DNA of 64,000 nucleotides from Fibrobacterota bacterium (GCA_016715065.1 JADKBN010000003.1:186001-250000); one strand, 5' to 3'; shown: positions 1-8,727, counted from the first letter of the stretch. Made by a program: numbers and translations. The notes: generated by a model not told the origin, from the letters alone.

Positions 1-705
1 CATGATCACATCGTTCTTGGTGACACCACCCACCACGAGCGCGCCGGAGGAGTCGGCTTTTTCCAGAAGCTGGAGCACCTTGTCGGCCATCATGCGGCAC
101 AGTCCCGCAGACACCCGTCCCACGGGAATGCCCTTGTTGAGGGCGTGGGTGCAGTCGCTCTTGCAAAACACCGAGCAGCGTCCGCTGACCTTGTAGGGCT
201 CTTCGCCTTTGGCCAGCTCCACGGCCTTTTCCGGGGCTACGGCCATGCGGCCCACTTGCTGCAGGAAAAACTCCCCAGTGCCGGAGGCGCATTTGGAGCC
301 GGTTTCCACCGAGCTCACGTGGTCGGCGCCATCGAGCTTGTACACCACGAAGTTTTCCGCCCCCAACGAGGCGAGCGCTGTGATGGGCGCGGTGTAGCCC
401 AGTTCCGCGCGCAGGAAGGTCAGGGCCCATTCGAGAGCTTCCGGCTCGGCAATGGAGTCCGCAGAAAGGCGGCGGCGCAGTTTGCGGCCTGTGAACAAGA
501 TGGAATCGGCCTCCACGGCATTCCATGCATCCAGCAGATTGCGCAACACCAGCCGGGGGTCGCCATCGTGGCTGGCCACCTGGGTGCGATGGACTTGCAC
601 CCCTTTACCGGGCTGTTCCAGAAGCTCGCAAGCCTGGAGGGTGGAAGCGCCTAGGCAGACGCCGATGGAACGACGCGAAGTAGCGGAGGGTCCGGTCATG
701 GACAT
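1..705 (-). CDS. Acyl-CoA dehydratase activase (BadF/BadG/HgdC ATPase family), N-terminal part
   Basis: Reading leftward from 705 the frame stays open to the window edge, so only about 235 N-terminal residues are present. It shows the ASKHA-ATPase fold of 2-hydroxyacyl-CoA dehydratase activators: an N-terminal strand SIGVCLGAST in place of the usual GIDVGSTT, the block KCASGTGEFF, then RCSVFCKSDCTHALNKG, and later GGVTKNDVIM. The cysteines in the two middle blocks are where this family binds the bridging [4Fe-4S] cluster used for ATP-driven electron transfer. The CSVFCKSDC version is typical of the large COG1924-type activases rather than the small HgdC proteins (family knowledge). Start is either ATG at 705 or ATG at 699; no Shine-Dalgarno is visible, and a TATATT at 707-712 would place a transcript start at the second ATG. 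Confidence 0.85.
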   Translation of the reverse strand, partial: MSMTGPSATSRRSIGVCLGASTLQACELLEQPGKGVQVHRTQVASHDGDPRLVLRNLLDAWNAVEADSILFTGRKLRRRLSADSIAEPEALEWALTFLRAELGYTAPITALASLGAENFVVYKLDGADHVSSVETGSKCASGTGEFFLQQVGRMAVAPEKAVELAKGEEPYKVSGRCSVFCKSDCTHALNKGIPVGRVSAGLCRMMADKVLQLLEKADSSGALVVGGVTKNDVIM

Positions 706-829
706 CAATATAATTGGATCTGGAATTCTCTTCATTTCATGGTCGTTGCGGCGGAGGGGGTGCTGGGGTGGTTTGTACGTTTGCACCACCAGTGTTCCCC
801 AACCTCATCCTCTCTGTAGGAGCTCCCGT

Positions 830-1594
830 ATGATTCGCACAAGATCCTTGTTGGCCTTCGCGTCGCTCACCCTTTTGGCTCTGGCCGGTTGCAAAAAGTC
901 CAAAACTCCTCCGGAGGCCGATGCCGCCGGAGCTGCCACAACCGGAGAAAACGCGACGGCAACCGAAGACCCCAACCGCATCCTGGTCACCGCGCGTACC
1001 GCCATCTACGCCCAGGCGAAGGACTCGGGCAAGTCGCTGGCACTGGTGCAGCCAGGCGAATCCGTGACGTTTCTGGGAGACTCGCTGGAAAATTCCGGCA
1101 AAAAGGAGTGGTACTACAAGATTCGCCTTTCCGATGGCACCGAAGGGTGGGCCCGCAACTACGGCATGATGCTGGGCAAACCTGCCGTGTCGCTGGTGGC
1201 GCAGTCCATCTATCAACGCCCGGATTTCATGTCCACCAAAACGGGTGACCTGCAGGTGGCCCAACTGATGGTGATCCAAGCCACCCAGGATGAGTTCGTG
1301 AAGGTCGCGCCGTCGCGCTGGAAATCCGGCTGGGTTCGCCTAGCCGACATCTCCACCGACAAGGACGAAATTGTCGCCGCTGCTCTGGCTTCCCGTGATC
1401 TGGGCAAAACCCCTATGGACACGACGGCCTTGCGCAAGGCCATCGCGGGAATTTCTGCCTCGACCACCGTGTACCGTACCCTGAAGTCCCGCCTGGATAG
1501 CCTGACCGGCGACTCCGATTCGGAAGGCTCCGACGAGGGAGACAGCGAAGCAACGGAAAGCGACGAGGAGCCTGAATCCACAGACGGCGAGTAA
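830..1594 (+). CDS. SH3-domain lipoprotein
   Basis: 254-residue exported protein with a textbook lipobox: the first 20 residues are a signal peptide ending LALAGC, so the Cys should be lipidated. A low-complexity Ala/Thr/Glu linker follows, then a bacterial SH3 (SH3b) segment at about residues 45-105 (ILVTARTAIYAQ ... GWARNYG), a second possible SH3-like strand set (SLVAQSIYQRP ... SGWVRLADIS), and a strongly acidic Ser/Asp/Glu tail. SH3b domains usually bind peptidoglycan or peptides; the exact ligand cannot be told. The start at 830 is supported by TAGGAG seven bases upstream. It is followed after 3 bases by another envelope protein, so they may be co-transcribed. Confidence 0.8.
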   Translation: MIRTRSLLAFASLTLLALAGCKKSKTPPEADAAGAATTGENATATEDPNRILVTARTAIYAQAKDSGKSLALVQPGESVTFLGDSLENSGKKEWYYKIRLSDGTEGWARNYGMMLGKPAVSLVAQSIYQRPDFMSTKTGDLQVAQLMVIQATQDEFVKVAPSRWKSGWVRLADISTDKDEIVAAALASRDLGKTPMDTTALRKAIAGISASTTVYRTLKSRLDSLTGDSDSEGSDEGDSEATESDEEPESTDGE

Positions 1595-1597
1595 AGC

Positions 1598-2110
1598 GTG
1601 TACTTCGGCTACTGCCGGGTCCCTTGGTGGCGCTGGGGGCTGGTGCTCTTGGTGATTCCGTGGTTTCTGCTGAAAGATGCGTGGCGGGACCTGTTCTCCC
1701 GGCCGGAGCCATCGGAGGAAGCTCCGCCGGAGGTCGGTCCGTTGAGTCACCAATCCGCCTTGTTTGAGAACATCATCTCGCTGGAGCAGGTGCTGGCAAA
1801 CGGTGTGTTCCAGGGGGATCGCTCCGCGCTCGAGGAGCTGTTCCATCCGGAATTTTCGGAAACCGATGCTTCCGGCGAGAAAGTGGGGCGGGAAGAGGCG
1901 ATCGTCTGGATCCTCGCCCGCAGCGAATCGGGCTTCATCGAAATCCAGGAACCTTCCATCGAGTCATTGGGCGAGGGACGATTTTTGCTTCGCTACAAGA
2001 CCGTGTCGAAAGCACGGGATGCGGTGCACAGAGAGTCGCTGTGGCTCCAGGACAACCAAGGAGCCCTGCGGATTTCTCATCACCGCAGAGAGTCTCCCAA
2101 TCGATCCTAG
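1598..2110 (+). CDS. Membrane-anchored protein with NTF2-like (DUF4440/SnoaL) domain
   Basis: 170-residue protein starting at GTG 1598, three bases after the preceding lipoprotein stop. An N-terminal hydrophobic anchor (about residues 8-25, rich in Trp/Leu/Val) is followed by a short acidic-proline linker. A compact alpha/beta domain from about residue 50 has the pattern of NTF2-like DUF4440 proteins (EQVLANGVFQGDRSALEELF ... LFHPEFSETDASG). That fold is used for ligand binding or simple catalysis; no catalytic residues can be assigned here. Its TAG stop is interlocked with the TAG stop of the converging glycosyltransferase gene through a shared CTAG. Confidence 0.6.
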   Translation: MYFGYCRVPWWRWGLVLLVIPWFLLKDAWRDLFSRPEPSEEAPPEVGPLSHQSALFENIISLEQVLANGVFQGDRSALEELFHPEFSETDASGEKVGREEAIVWILARSESGFIEIQEPSIESLGEGRFLLRYKTVSKARDAVHRESLWLQDNQGALRISHHRRESPNRS

Positions 2111-3567
2111 CGTGCTCCGTGGCCTCGGATCACCGAAGAGAGCGTCTTGGCCAGGATCGCGATGTCCAGGAGCAGGGATTGGTTTCGGATGTAGTAGATG
2201 TCGTAGTCGATGTGCAGGTGGATCGCCTCGGCCCGATCGGGACTGATCTGCCACAAGCCGGTCATGCCGGGCTTGACGGTCAGGCGCAGTCTCTGGATGG
2301 CGTCGTATTGTTCGACAATAAACGGCATCTCCGGTCGTGGGCCCACCAACGACATGTCGCCCCGCAGGACATCGAAGATCTGCGGAAGCTCGTCCAGGCT
2401 GCTGCGCCGCAGCCACCTGCCCAACCGGGTGATCCGGGGATCGCGCTCCTGGTCGGGGGAATGCGCATAGCGGGCCGTGTCTGTGTGCATGGTGCGGAAC
2501 TTGTGGATGCGAAACCGCTTTCCGTCCAGTCCGACGCGATACTGGCGAAACAACACGGGCCGACCTTCCAGCAGCAGGATGGCCAACCCGATGCATGCCA
2601 TGGGAACGATCGCGAAGGCGAGCACCAGCGACGCCAAGGCGAGATCGAATCCGCGTTTGATCGCCGATTGCAATGCGGAGATCCGTGGCGTGTGGATTCC
2701 GATCAGGGGAATCCCCCCGATCTCCGACGATTCGACCTGCAAGATCGCAAGATCGAACAGGGAGGGCACGATCCGGTATGGGGCCCCGTGGCGCCGGCAA
2801 AGCTCCACGATGCGCAACAACTGCGTGCGTGTCGCACGCGGCAAGGCGATCAAGACTTCCGAGGCTCCCGACTCGCGGAGGATTCGACCGAGGTCGGGTC
2901 CTGATCCCAGCACCTCGAATCCATCCACCGTCCGGCCCGCCAAATGGGGGTCGTCATCCACGTAGCCCACCACATCCAGACCCGCCTTGGGCGAGGCGAG
3001 AAGCCGGTTGGCCAGGGCGCGACCAGAATCACCAGCCCCATAGATCACGACCTGCCGATCTCGCCATCCGTGCCAGCGCAACCGAAGACCGACCCGGTAG
3101 ACCACGAACCGTTGCAACAACAAAAACAGGAGCAGCAGCACCCAGACGGTCAGGAAGATGCCGCGACTTTGGAAGCTTCGCTCGATGGAAGACACCGCAA
3201 GCAAAGACAAGAGGAGCGTGAGAAACCAACCCTTGAGAACGTCGCGGTATTCGCGGATGTTCAGGATGCTGTGGTGTTCCTGGTAGAGTCCGATGGCCTG
3301 GAACACCGGCAGCATGACACAAAGGGTTACCAGACCGTTGATCTGCCAATTGATCTCGGGGATGGTCTCGTGCAGTGGCTGCAGCCAGCGCCAGGAGACC
3401 AGCACCGGCCAGAATTGTCGAGCGGTGAAATAGGCGCCCACGCACGAGAGGGTGTCGCCGATCAGTTGGAAGGCGGTCACCAATTCCGCCACGCGCAAAA
3501 ATGGGCGCCTCGGTCGGTTCCACCAGACCGTGGTTGAATCCCCCAGGCTTCCCAAAGGTTTGGCCAC
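2107..3567 (-). CDS. Undecaprenyl-phosphate sugar phosphotransferase (WbaP/WcaJ/CpsE type)
   Basis: 486-residue polyprenyl glycosylphosphotransferase that would load the first sugar-phosphate onto undecaprenyl phosphate for exopolysaccharide or O-antigen synthesis. Four or five hydrophobic segments occupy the first 150 residues. A nucleotide-sugar-dehydratase-like Rossmann segment (VVIYGAGDSGRALANRLL) follows, then a further membrane segment, and the conserved catalytic C-terminal domain: KRGFDLALAS, KFRTMHTD, RRSSLDELPQ, GDMSLVGPRPE and KPGMTGLWQI. Length and order match the long WbaP/WcaJ class. No other polysaccharide genes lie beside it, so it may be an orphan initiating enzyme. Stop codon interlocks with that of the convergent gene at 2107-2110. 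Confidence 0.92.
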   Translation of the reverse strand: MAKPLGSLGDSTTVWWNRPRRPFLRVAELVTAFQLIGDTLSCVGAYFTARQFWPVLVSWRWLQPLHETIPEINWQINGLVTLCVMLPVFQAIGLYQEHHSILNIREYRDVLKGWFLTLLLSLLAVSSIERSFQSRGIFLTVWVLLLLFLLLQRFVVYRVGLRLRWHGWRDRQVVIYGAGDSGRALANRLLASPKAGLDVVGYVDDDPHLAGRTVDGFEVLGSGPDLGRILRESGASEVLIALPRATRTQLLRIVELCRRHGAPYRIVPSLFDLAILQVESSEIGGIPLIGIHTPRISALQSAIKRGFDLALASLVLAFAIVPMACIGLAILLLEGRPVLFRQYRVGLDGKRFRIHKFRTMHTDTARYAHSPDQERDPRITRLGRWLRRSSLDELPQIFDVLRGDMSLVGPRPEMPFIVEQYDAIQRLRLTVKPGMTGLWQISPDRAEAIHLHIDYDIYYIRNQSLLLDIAILAKTLSSVIRGHGAR

Positions 3568-3705
3568 GGTGGAAAACCTAGTCTCATGATCGAGTTCGAC
3601 AAATTGCGTCGATGGGCCGACCTTGTTTGCCAGCCCTGGTCGAATGTTCTATTTCAATCGTATCCTAGTGCGGGATCCAATTTTCACTGTCCAGGAGACC
3701 CCGAC

Positions 3706-4374
3706 GTGCAAGCAAAGAAAAAAGTCCTGACCAAGCCCACTGGGGCCAAGCCGACCGCAGCCAAACTCGCTGTCGCCAAACCTAGCGTCGTTGCCAAAAA
3801 GGCCGCGCCCAAACCTGTGGTTGTCGCACCCAAGGCTGTGGCTTCCAAACAGGCGCCGGTGGTCAAGGCATCCGCGGTCAAGCCAGCAGCGAAGTCTTCG
3901 GGTGCCAAGCCTGCGGCTGCGGCCGCAGTCAAGCCTGCCGTTGCTGCCAAGAAGGTCGCGCCCAAGCCAGTGGTTGTCGCACCCAAAGCCGTGGCTTCCA
4001 AGCAGGCGCCGGTGGTCAAAGCCTCCGCGGTCAAGCCCGCGGTCAAGGCTTCCGCGACCAAGCCTGCAGCAGCCAAGGCGGCGGCTGCCAAGCCCGCTCC
4101 CGTCAAGGATTCCGCTGGCGTGGAAGTGGTTTTCGAGCGTTTTTCGCCCCAATCCCATTCGGTGGATCTGGTCGGCACGTTCAACAATTGGAAGCTGGGG
4201 AAAAACCCGCTGCGCCGCGATGAGTCCGGCCGTTGGAGCACGGTGCTCAAGCTCAAGCCAGGAAGCTACGAGTACAAATTCGTCTACGATGGCCAGCACT
4301 ACGAGCCGGATCCGGAACGGGAATTGGTGACCAATTCCTTCGGCTCGGCCAACAATCTGCTGATCGTCGCCTGA
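3706..4374 (+). CDS. Lys/Ala/Pro-repeat protein with C-terminal CBM48/AMPK-type glycogen-binding domain
   Basis: 222-residue protein. Start chosen at GTG 3706 because AGGAGA lies 7 bases upstream; the frame is open further upstream but without a ribosome site. Residues 1-140 are a highly basic Lys-Ala-Pro-Val low-complexity region like histone H1 tails, containing two near-identical 32-residue units (see repeat). The last 85 residues form an isoamylase-N/AMPK-beta type domain: VEVVFERFSP, VDLVGTFNNW, GRWSTVLKLKPGSYEYKF and a YDG turn. Family knowledge: this domain binds glycogen-like glucans or docks on partner proteins. No signal peptide is seen, so it is probably cytoplasmic. The last base triplet overlaps the putative CTG start of the next gene. 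Confidence 0.75.
   Translation: MQAKKKVLTKPTGAKPTAAKLAVAKPSVVAKKAAPKPVVVAPKAVASKQAPVVKASAVKPAAKSSGAKPAAAAAVKPAVAAKKVAPKPVVVAPKAVASKQAPVVKASAVKPAVKASATKPAAAKAAAAKPAPVKDSAGVEVVFERFSPQSHSVDLVGTFNNWKLGKNPLRRDESGRWSTVLKLKPGSYEYKFVYDGQHYEPDPERELVTNSFGSANNLLIVA
3791..4040 (+). repeat. Two tandem 97-bp units (period 153 bp) inside the Lys/Ala/Pro-rich gene
   Basis: 3791-3887 and 3944-4040 are nearly identical in DNA and encode the same AKK-x-APKPVVVAPKAV core plus ASKQAPVVKASAVKPA. The period is 51 codons, so unequal crossing over can change copy number without breaking the frame. Confidence 0.85.
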
Positions 4375-5033
4375 GAAGAACACTCGTCATCGGCGATGTC
4401 CATGGGTGCAAAGACGAGCTGGAGGAACTCCTCCAGCGCTTTGGTGCCGTGGAAGGAGATCGACTGGTCGCCGTGGGCGACTTGGTGAACAAAGGACCGG
4501 ACTCCGCCGGAGTTTTGGACCTCGTGCGAGCGGCGGGAATTCGATGTGTCAAGGGAAACCACGAGGCCAAGCTGTTGCGTGTGGAGGCTGTTCCTGCGGC
4601 GCTGCGAGGAGCCAAGGACGGAAAGTTCGCAGAGCGGATCGGACCGAGGTTGGAAGAGCTCGCCGACCAGATCCGGCCGTGGCCATATTGGCTGGACCTT
4701 GGAGATCTCCTGGTGGTCCACGCCGGCTTGGAGCCTGGGGTGGAGGCGCTGGAGCGGATGCGGCCCGACATTTTGCTGACCATCCGCACGTGGGACGGAG
4801 CCGGTCTTGAGATGGATCGTTCATCGGACCCTCCGTGGTTCGATTGCGTGCGTTGGCCCGTGCCTGTGGTGTTCGGGCATTGGGCGTTGCGGGGCCTTGT
4901 GGATCGCCCGGACGTGAAAGGTTTGGACACGGGGTGTGTCTACGGGAGGTGGCTGACCGGTTGGTGTCCGGAAGAATCGCGCTTCTATCACGTGGATGCC
5001 AGAAAGGAATACGCGCCCCTGGCCAGGGACTGA
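4371..5033 (+). CDS. Metallophosphoesterase of the ApaH/PrpE (PPP) type
   Basis: About 220-residue serine/threonine-phosphatase-like enzyme. Metal-binding motifs of the PPP family are all visible: GDVHGC near the N-terminus, then VGDLVNKGPDS, KGNHE, VVHAG and FGHW. This set fits symmetrical diadenosine tetraphosphatases or protein phosphatases of the PrpE group. The start is unusual: there is no ATG, GTG or TTG in frame between TTG 4233 (deep in the upstream gene, far before homology) and the conserved LVIGDVHG. The best candidate is CTG 4371, whose last two bases form the stop of the upstream gene (CTGA), consistent with re-initiation. Substrate not determinable. Confidence 0.85.
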   Translation: MRRTLVIGDVHGCKDELEELLQRFGAVEGDRLVAVGDLVNKGPDSAGVLDLVRAAGIRCVKGNHEAKLLRVEAVPAALRGAKDGKFAERIGPRLEELADQIRPWPYWLDLGDLLVVHAGLEPGVEALERMRPDILLTIRTWDGAGLEMDRSSDPPWFDCVRWPVPVVFGHWALRGLVDRPDVKGLDTGCVYGRWLTGWCPEESRFYHVDARKEYAPLARD

Positions 5034-5044
5034 CCTGGCATGGA

Positions 5045-5908
5045 TCAGCCCTCGATCGATTCTCCGCAGTGCGGGCATTTCTTGGAACTGGCCTGCTCCA
5101 TGCGGCGCAGTTCGGAAAACCCGTCAGCCAGGATTCCTGCCGGCAACGCGAAGAGTCCGATTCCCAAGATCGCGATCACAGATGCGGCGAGCTTTCCCAC
5201 CCAGGTGATGGGGTAGATGTCGCCGTATCCCACGGTGGTGAGGGTGGCGACTGCCCACCACATCGAAGCGGGGATGCTGGAAAATTTGTCGGGTTGCGCG
5301 ACGAACTCGGCATGGTACATCACGCTCGCTGCCAGCACGATCAACACGATCAAGGCGAAGATCGTGGCGATGAGATCGTTGGATTTCAATCTCAGGACAC
5401 GACCCATCAGGGCCAATGCTGTGGAATAGCGGCCGAGCTTGAGCACGCGCAATAGGCGAAGCAATCGCAAGGCCCAAAGCACGCGCATGTCGGCGGAGAA
5501 CCAAGTGCCCAGAAAAAAGGGCAGGATGGCCAAGAGGTCGACCACGGAAAGGAAGGACGTGGCGTAGCGGAACCGCCCTTTCCAACCGTCCTGGTAGCGG
5601 GGATCGGCCGAGCATGCCCAAAGCCGAACCAGATATTCGGCAGTGAAAACCGTTACGGAAAAGATCTCCAGAGCCTTGAACACCTCGGCGTAGGCGGTGG
5701 CGATCTCTTGTACCGTTTCCACCACCACGGCCGCGACGTTGACCACCACCAGCACGGAAAGAAAAATGTCGTACCAGTCGAATGCCGGCTGATTGTGCTC
5801 CGGGTGGCGCGCAACCTCCACGAGGTCCCAGATTTTCTTGCGGTGGCGGTCGAGCATGCGTGCTGGTCTCCGGAGTGGTTGCAACCGTTCAGAATAATTT
5901 TTCCGCAT
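5045..5908 (-). CDS. Voltage-gated K+ channel (Kv/KvAP type), six-transmembrane
   Basis: 287-residue inner-membrane protein with the complete six-helix plan of prokaryotic Kv channels. S1 lies around residues 45-65, S2 and S3 follow, and S4 is an amphipathic helix with regularly spaced arginines (RVLWALRLLRLLRVLKLGR). The pore loop carries the K+ selectivity filter TLTTVGYGD. The C-terminus ends in a short zinc-ribbon-like CPHCGESIEG half-motif. Such channels pass K+ in response to membrane potential. The next gene is divergent; no operon partner is evident. Confidence 0.92.
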   Translation of the reverse strand: MRKNYSERLQPLRRPARMLDRHRKKIWDLVEVARHPEHNQPAFDWYDIFLSVLVVVNVAAVVVETVQEIATAYAEVFKALEIFSVTVFTAEYLVRLWACSADPRYQDGWKGRFRYATSFLSVVDLLAILPFFLGTWFSADMRVLWALRLLRLLRVLKLGRYSTALALMGRVLRLKSNDLIATIFALIVLIVLAASVMYHAEFVAQPDKFSSIPASMWWAVATLTTVGYGDIYPITWVGKLAASVIAILGIGLFALPAGILADGFSELRRMEQASSKKCPHCGESIEG

Positions 5909-5981
5909 CGGGCCGTTGCGCCCGCGCGACTGCGGATTGGTTCCGAGAATTGGTCCAGACCTTCCTAGCTTAACATCCTAG

Positions 5982-6677
5982 ATGTCCCAGAACCCAAACG
6001 ATCCGTCCCTGGAACCAGATTCGCTGTCGGAATCCATCCCGACCCCCAAAGGGGTAGGGTGGTGGCAATTTCTGATGTCGGTTGCGGTTTGCATCGGGGT
6101 GGTGGGCTGGGCTGCCCCCTGGATCTTGGCCAAGGTCCGCGCCTCCCGTCTGACAGCCTCTGTGGCATTGGTCGGTGAGTTGCGTGCGGGAGTGGGAAGA
6201 TACCAGTCTGACGTGGGTACGATCCTTCCTCTGGATCCGGCTGGACAGGGGGTCTCGAGACTGTCTTCTTCGGTCACCGAGCCGTGGTCGCTTTCCTGGG
6301 TGCTGACCCAGGAAATCCCCCCTTCCGTTCGAGGTGCCTGGTCGCGTTTCCGAGGACCGTATCTGCGACGCGTGCGCTTGGACACTCCGCCCTTGGGACG
6401 AGATCTGCGGTTGGATGCCGCTGGAGTTGGAACCGGCAGAGGATCGGTCTCCGTTCCTGGGTTCCATCCCGCCACGCTCGGAGGGGAAACCGCCATTCCA
6501 CAAGGGCATACGGTGGTGTGGCTGACCATCGATCGCGTCGATCACGAGGATTTCCTCCGGTTCGACGAGCGGATCGATCGATTCTCTGGCAAGTCCGTTG
6601 CTCCTGAACAACAGGGCGAAGCGCTTTGGACTCCCAAGGATGGAGGCACGCTCCAAGTCCTGATCTTGCATCGATAG
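5982..6677 (+). CDS. Hypothetical single-pass membrane protein, pseudopilin-like N-terminus
   Basis: 231 residues, not assigned to a family. A short hydrophilic N-terminus is followed by one transmembrane helix (about residues 28-50, WQFLMSVAVCIGVVGWAAPW) and then by a helix plus the stretch ELRAGVGRYQSDVGTILPLD. That stretch resembles the alpha-helix-then-short-loop layout of type II pseudopilins, but there is no prepilin peptidase site. The remainder looks like a beta-rich periplasmic domain. ATG 5982 has no clear ribosome site. It stands alone between divergent kch-like and argF genes. Confidence 0.55.
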   Translation: MSQNPNDPSLEPDSLSESIPTPKGVGWWQFLMSVAVCIGVVGWAAPWILAKVRASRLTASVALVGELRAGVGRYQSDVGTILPLDPAGQGVSRLSSSVTEPWSLSWVLTQEIPPSVRGAWSRFRGPYLRRVRLDTPPLGRDLRLDAAGVGTGRGSVSVPGFHPATLGGETAIPQGHTVVWLTIDRVDHEDFLRFDERIDRFSGKSVAPEQQGEALWTPKDGGTLQVLILHR

Positions 6678-6761
6678 CGCGCAAGGGATCCTTTCCGAAC
6701 GCCTGATTTAGGTTACCTTCATTCTTTCCTCCAAATTTTGCCGAAGACCGGTGAACCGAGA

Positions 6762-7697
6762 ATGAACAAAGACCTGATCGACCTCCTGCCTTGGGGAGAG
6801 CAAGCCGTCCTTGAATTGATCGAGGATGCTGCCGCCCAGAAGCGCCTTTTAAAGACCCGGGGACCGGATACCGAGTTCGCGGGCCGCACGGCCGCGCTTT
6901 ATTTCGAGAAACCTTCCCTTCGCACCCGCGTGACCTTCGAAGTGGCCATGAACCAGAAGGGTGGATCGGCTTTGATGCTCGATGCGGGGACGATCGGCAT
7001 CGGCAAGCGGGAAAGCTTGGAAGACGTGGCGCGCAACCTGGAACGATGGTTGGACGTCCTGGTGTGCCGCACCTTTTCCCACAAGCTGGTGGAAGAGCTC
7101 GCGCGCCTGGCCAAAATACCCGTGATCAATGCCCTGACGGATGTTTCGCACCCTTGCCAAGCCATTGCTTTTGCCCAAACGGCAATCGAGCATCGCACCA
7201 AATTGGACGGGCTTACGCTGGCGTTCGTGGGCGACGGCAACAACGTGGCTCGTTCGCTTGCGGAACTGGCGGCGTTGACAGGGATGAATTTCACCTTGGC
7301 CTGTCCGTCGGGCTTCGAGTTGCCCTCGGATTTCGTGAGCCAGGTGCAGCCGCTGTTTTCTCGCAAGGGGCGGCGCTTCAGCCAATCCAACGACCCGAAG
7401 GCCGCAGTGTCCGGAGCCGACTTCCTTTATGGGGACGTTTGGGTTTCCATGGGCCAAGAAGGACAGAAGGATGCCAAGGCATCGCACTTCCAGCCCTTTC
7501 AGATTAACGCGAGTCTGCTGGATGCCGCCGGCTCCCAGGCCTTGGTCACCCACTGTCTGCCCGCCCACCGCGGGGAAGAAATCACCGACGATGTCATGGA
7601 CGGCCCAAAAGCGGTATGCTTCGACGAAGCGGAAAATCGTCTGCATGCCCAGAAGGCCGTTTTGAGACGAGTGTTTCGCGCCACCGGGAGGCTGTGA
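6762..7697 (+). CDS. argF: Ornithine carbamoyltransferase
   Basis: 311-residue enzyme joining carbamoyl phosphate and ornithine to give citrulline in arginine synthesis. Diagnostic motifs: SLRTRVTFE (carbamoyl phosphate loop; the first Thr of the usual STRT is Leu), HPCQA, FVGDGNNVARSL and the ornithine loop HCLPAHRGEE. The start ATG 6762 is preferred over upstream TTG because it matches the usual N-terminus. Its TGA overlaps the ATG of the following KaiC-like gene (TGATG), so the two are probably translated together although they have no obvious functional link. The Ser-to-Leu/Thr variation in the phosphate loop is found in some related carbamoyltransferases, so a non-ornithine substrate is a minor possibility. 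Confidence 0.92.
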   Translation: MNKDLIDLLPWGEQAVLELIEDAAAQKRLLKTRGPDTEFAGRTAALYFEKPSLRTRVTFEVAMNQKGGSALMLDAGTIGIGKRESLEDVARNLERWLDVLVCRTFSHKLVEELARLAKIPVINALTDVSHPCQAIAFAQTAIEHRTKLDGLTLAFVGDGNNVARSLAELAALTGMNFTLACPSGFELPSDFVSQVQPLFSRKGRRFSQSNDPKAAVSGADFLYGDVWVSMGQEGQKDAKASHFQPFQINASLLDAAGSQALVTHCLPAHRGEEITDDVMDGPKAVCFDEAENRLHAQKAVLRRVFRATGRL

Positions 7698-8467
7698 TGC
7701 CCATTGCCAGGATCGCTACAGGGATCGAGGGTCTGGACCGCATGACGGGAGGCGGATTCGTCGAACGATCCGCAAATCTCGTGGAGGGAGCCCCTGGAAC
7801 AGGGAAGACCACCCTTGGTCTGCAGTTTCTGGTGCGTGGCATCGAGGAGCGCGGCGAGGCGGGATTGTACATCACCTTCGAGGAGTTTCCCGCGCAGCTC
7901 TACGCCGATGCCCAGCGCATGGGATGGGATCTGGAGCGCTACGAAGCCGAAGGAAAATTGCGGATCCTCTTCACCACGCCAACCGACCTTTTGGCTGGCA
8001 TGGAAGACATGGACGGCTCGATCGAGCAGGTGATCGAAGAGTTGTCCATTCGCCGCGTGGTGGTGGACTCCCTGAGCCATTTCGAATTTTTGACGGATGA
8101 TCCTTTCCAGCTGCGGGACATCGAGTTTCGCCTGGTTTCCGCTTTCAAACGGGAAGGTTGCACGTCTGTCTTCCTCCGGGAAAACGGCAATATCCTTGGC
8201 GACACCAACAGCCAGAGTCGCTCTCCGTTCGTGGTCGATTCGTTCATCATCCTGCGGTATGTGGAGCTGGACAGCGCTGTTTCCAAGGCGATGCTTGTCC
8301 TGAAGATGCGCGGATCGTCGCACGCCACGGACATCCGGCGCTACCGGATTGCCCAAGGTGGCATCGTCGTGGAAGAGAAGTTCCTGGGACAAGAAGGCAT
8401 CCTCGGCGGCGCGCCGCGCAAATCTCGCGCGGACGCGTTCGTGGAGGCGTTCGGGAAAAAGAGATGA
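7697..8467 (+). CDS. Single-domain KaiC-like (RAD55 family) ATPase
   Basis: 256 residues, one KaiC/RecA-like domain rather than the two of the cyanobacterial clock protein. Walker A GAPGTGKTT lies at about residues 31-39. The paired catalytic glutamates of KaiC occur in YITFEEFP, the Walker B strand is VVVDSLS, and the C-terminal strand set RYRIAQGGIVV closes the domain. Such proteins hexamerise and act as ATP-driven signalling switches. It heads a tightly coupled cluster: two tiny membrane proteins (ATGA overlaps at each junction) and a response regulator follow. This suggests that the ATPase state is passed to, or read from, the membrane and the receiver protein. The precise signal is unknown. 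Confidence 0.88.
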   Translation: MPIARIATGIEGLDRMTGGGFVERSANLVEGAPGTGKTTLGLQFLVRGIEERGEAGLYITFEEFPAQLYADAQRMGWDLERYEAEGKLRILFTTPTDLLAGMEDMDGSIEQVIEELSIRRVVVDSLSHFEFLTDDPFQLRDIEFRLVSAFKREGCTSVFLRENGNILGDTNSQSRSPFVVDSFIILRYVELDSAVSKAMLVLKMRGSSHATDIRRYRIAQGGIVVEEKFLGQEGILGGAPRKSRADAFVEAFGKKR

Positions 8468-8727
8468 GCCTCATTCCCTTCCTTTCCTGTCTGATGATCG
8501 GATCCCTTGCCTTGGTGGGGATCGCGGTCGGGATGTTCTACCGGAAAAAATTCGGTGACTCCACCCATGGCTGGACGTTGGGAGTGGGAGCCTTGTTGGG
8601 TGTTGTCGGCTCCGCGCTTTATGCGTGGTCAGCCCTGGTGGCCAATCTGGTCATGCTTTCGGGCGGGATCTTCCTTGTGGTCGGCGCCTATTGGCTTTGG
8701 TACGTCATGTTGGGGTCCCGCAAATGA
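8464..8727 (+). CDS. Small membrane protein in KaiC-like cluster
   Basis: 87 residues with three probable transmembrane helices (about residues 3-24, 37-56 and 60-80) separated by a short basic loop (FYRKKFGD). No recognised family. It starts at ATG 8464, overlapping the stop of the KaiC-like gene by ATGA, and its own stop overlaps the next start the same way. It probably forms a membrane complex with the neighbouring 102-residue protein. Confidence 0.7.
   Translation: MSLIPFLSCLMIGSLALVGIAVGMFYRKKFGDSTHGWTLGVGALLGVVGSALYAWSALVANLVMLSGGIFLVVGAYWLWYVMLGSRK

Noticed and set aside
750..815. Hairpin around GGTGGT...ACCACC before the SH3 lipoprotein
   Set aside because: The stem is interrupted by two extra bases and no regulatory context supports it.
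7697..8467. Full circadian clock locus
   Set aside because: Only one KaiC domain is present, and no KaiA, KaiB or SasA is encoded nearby.
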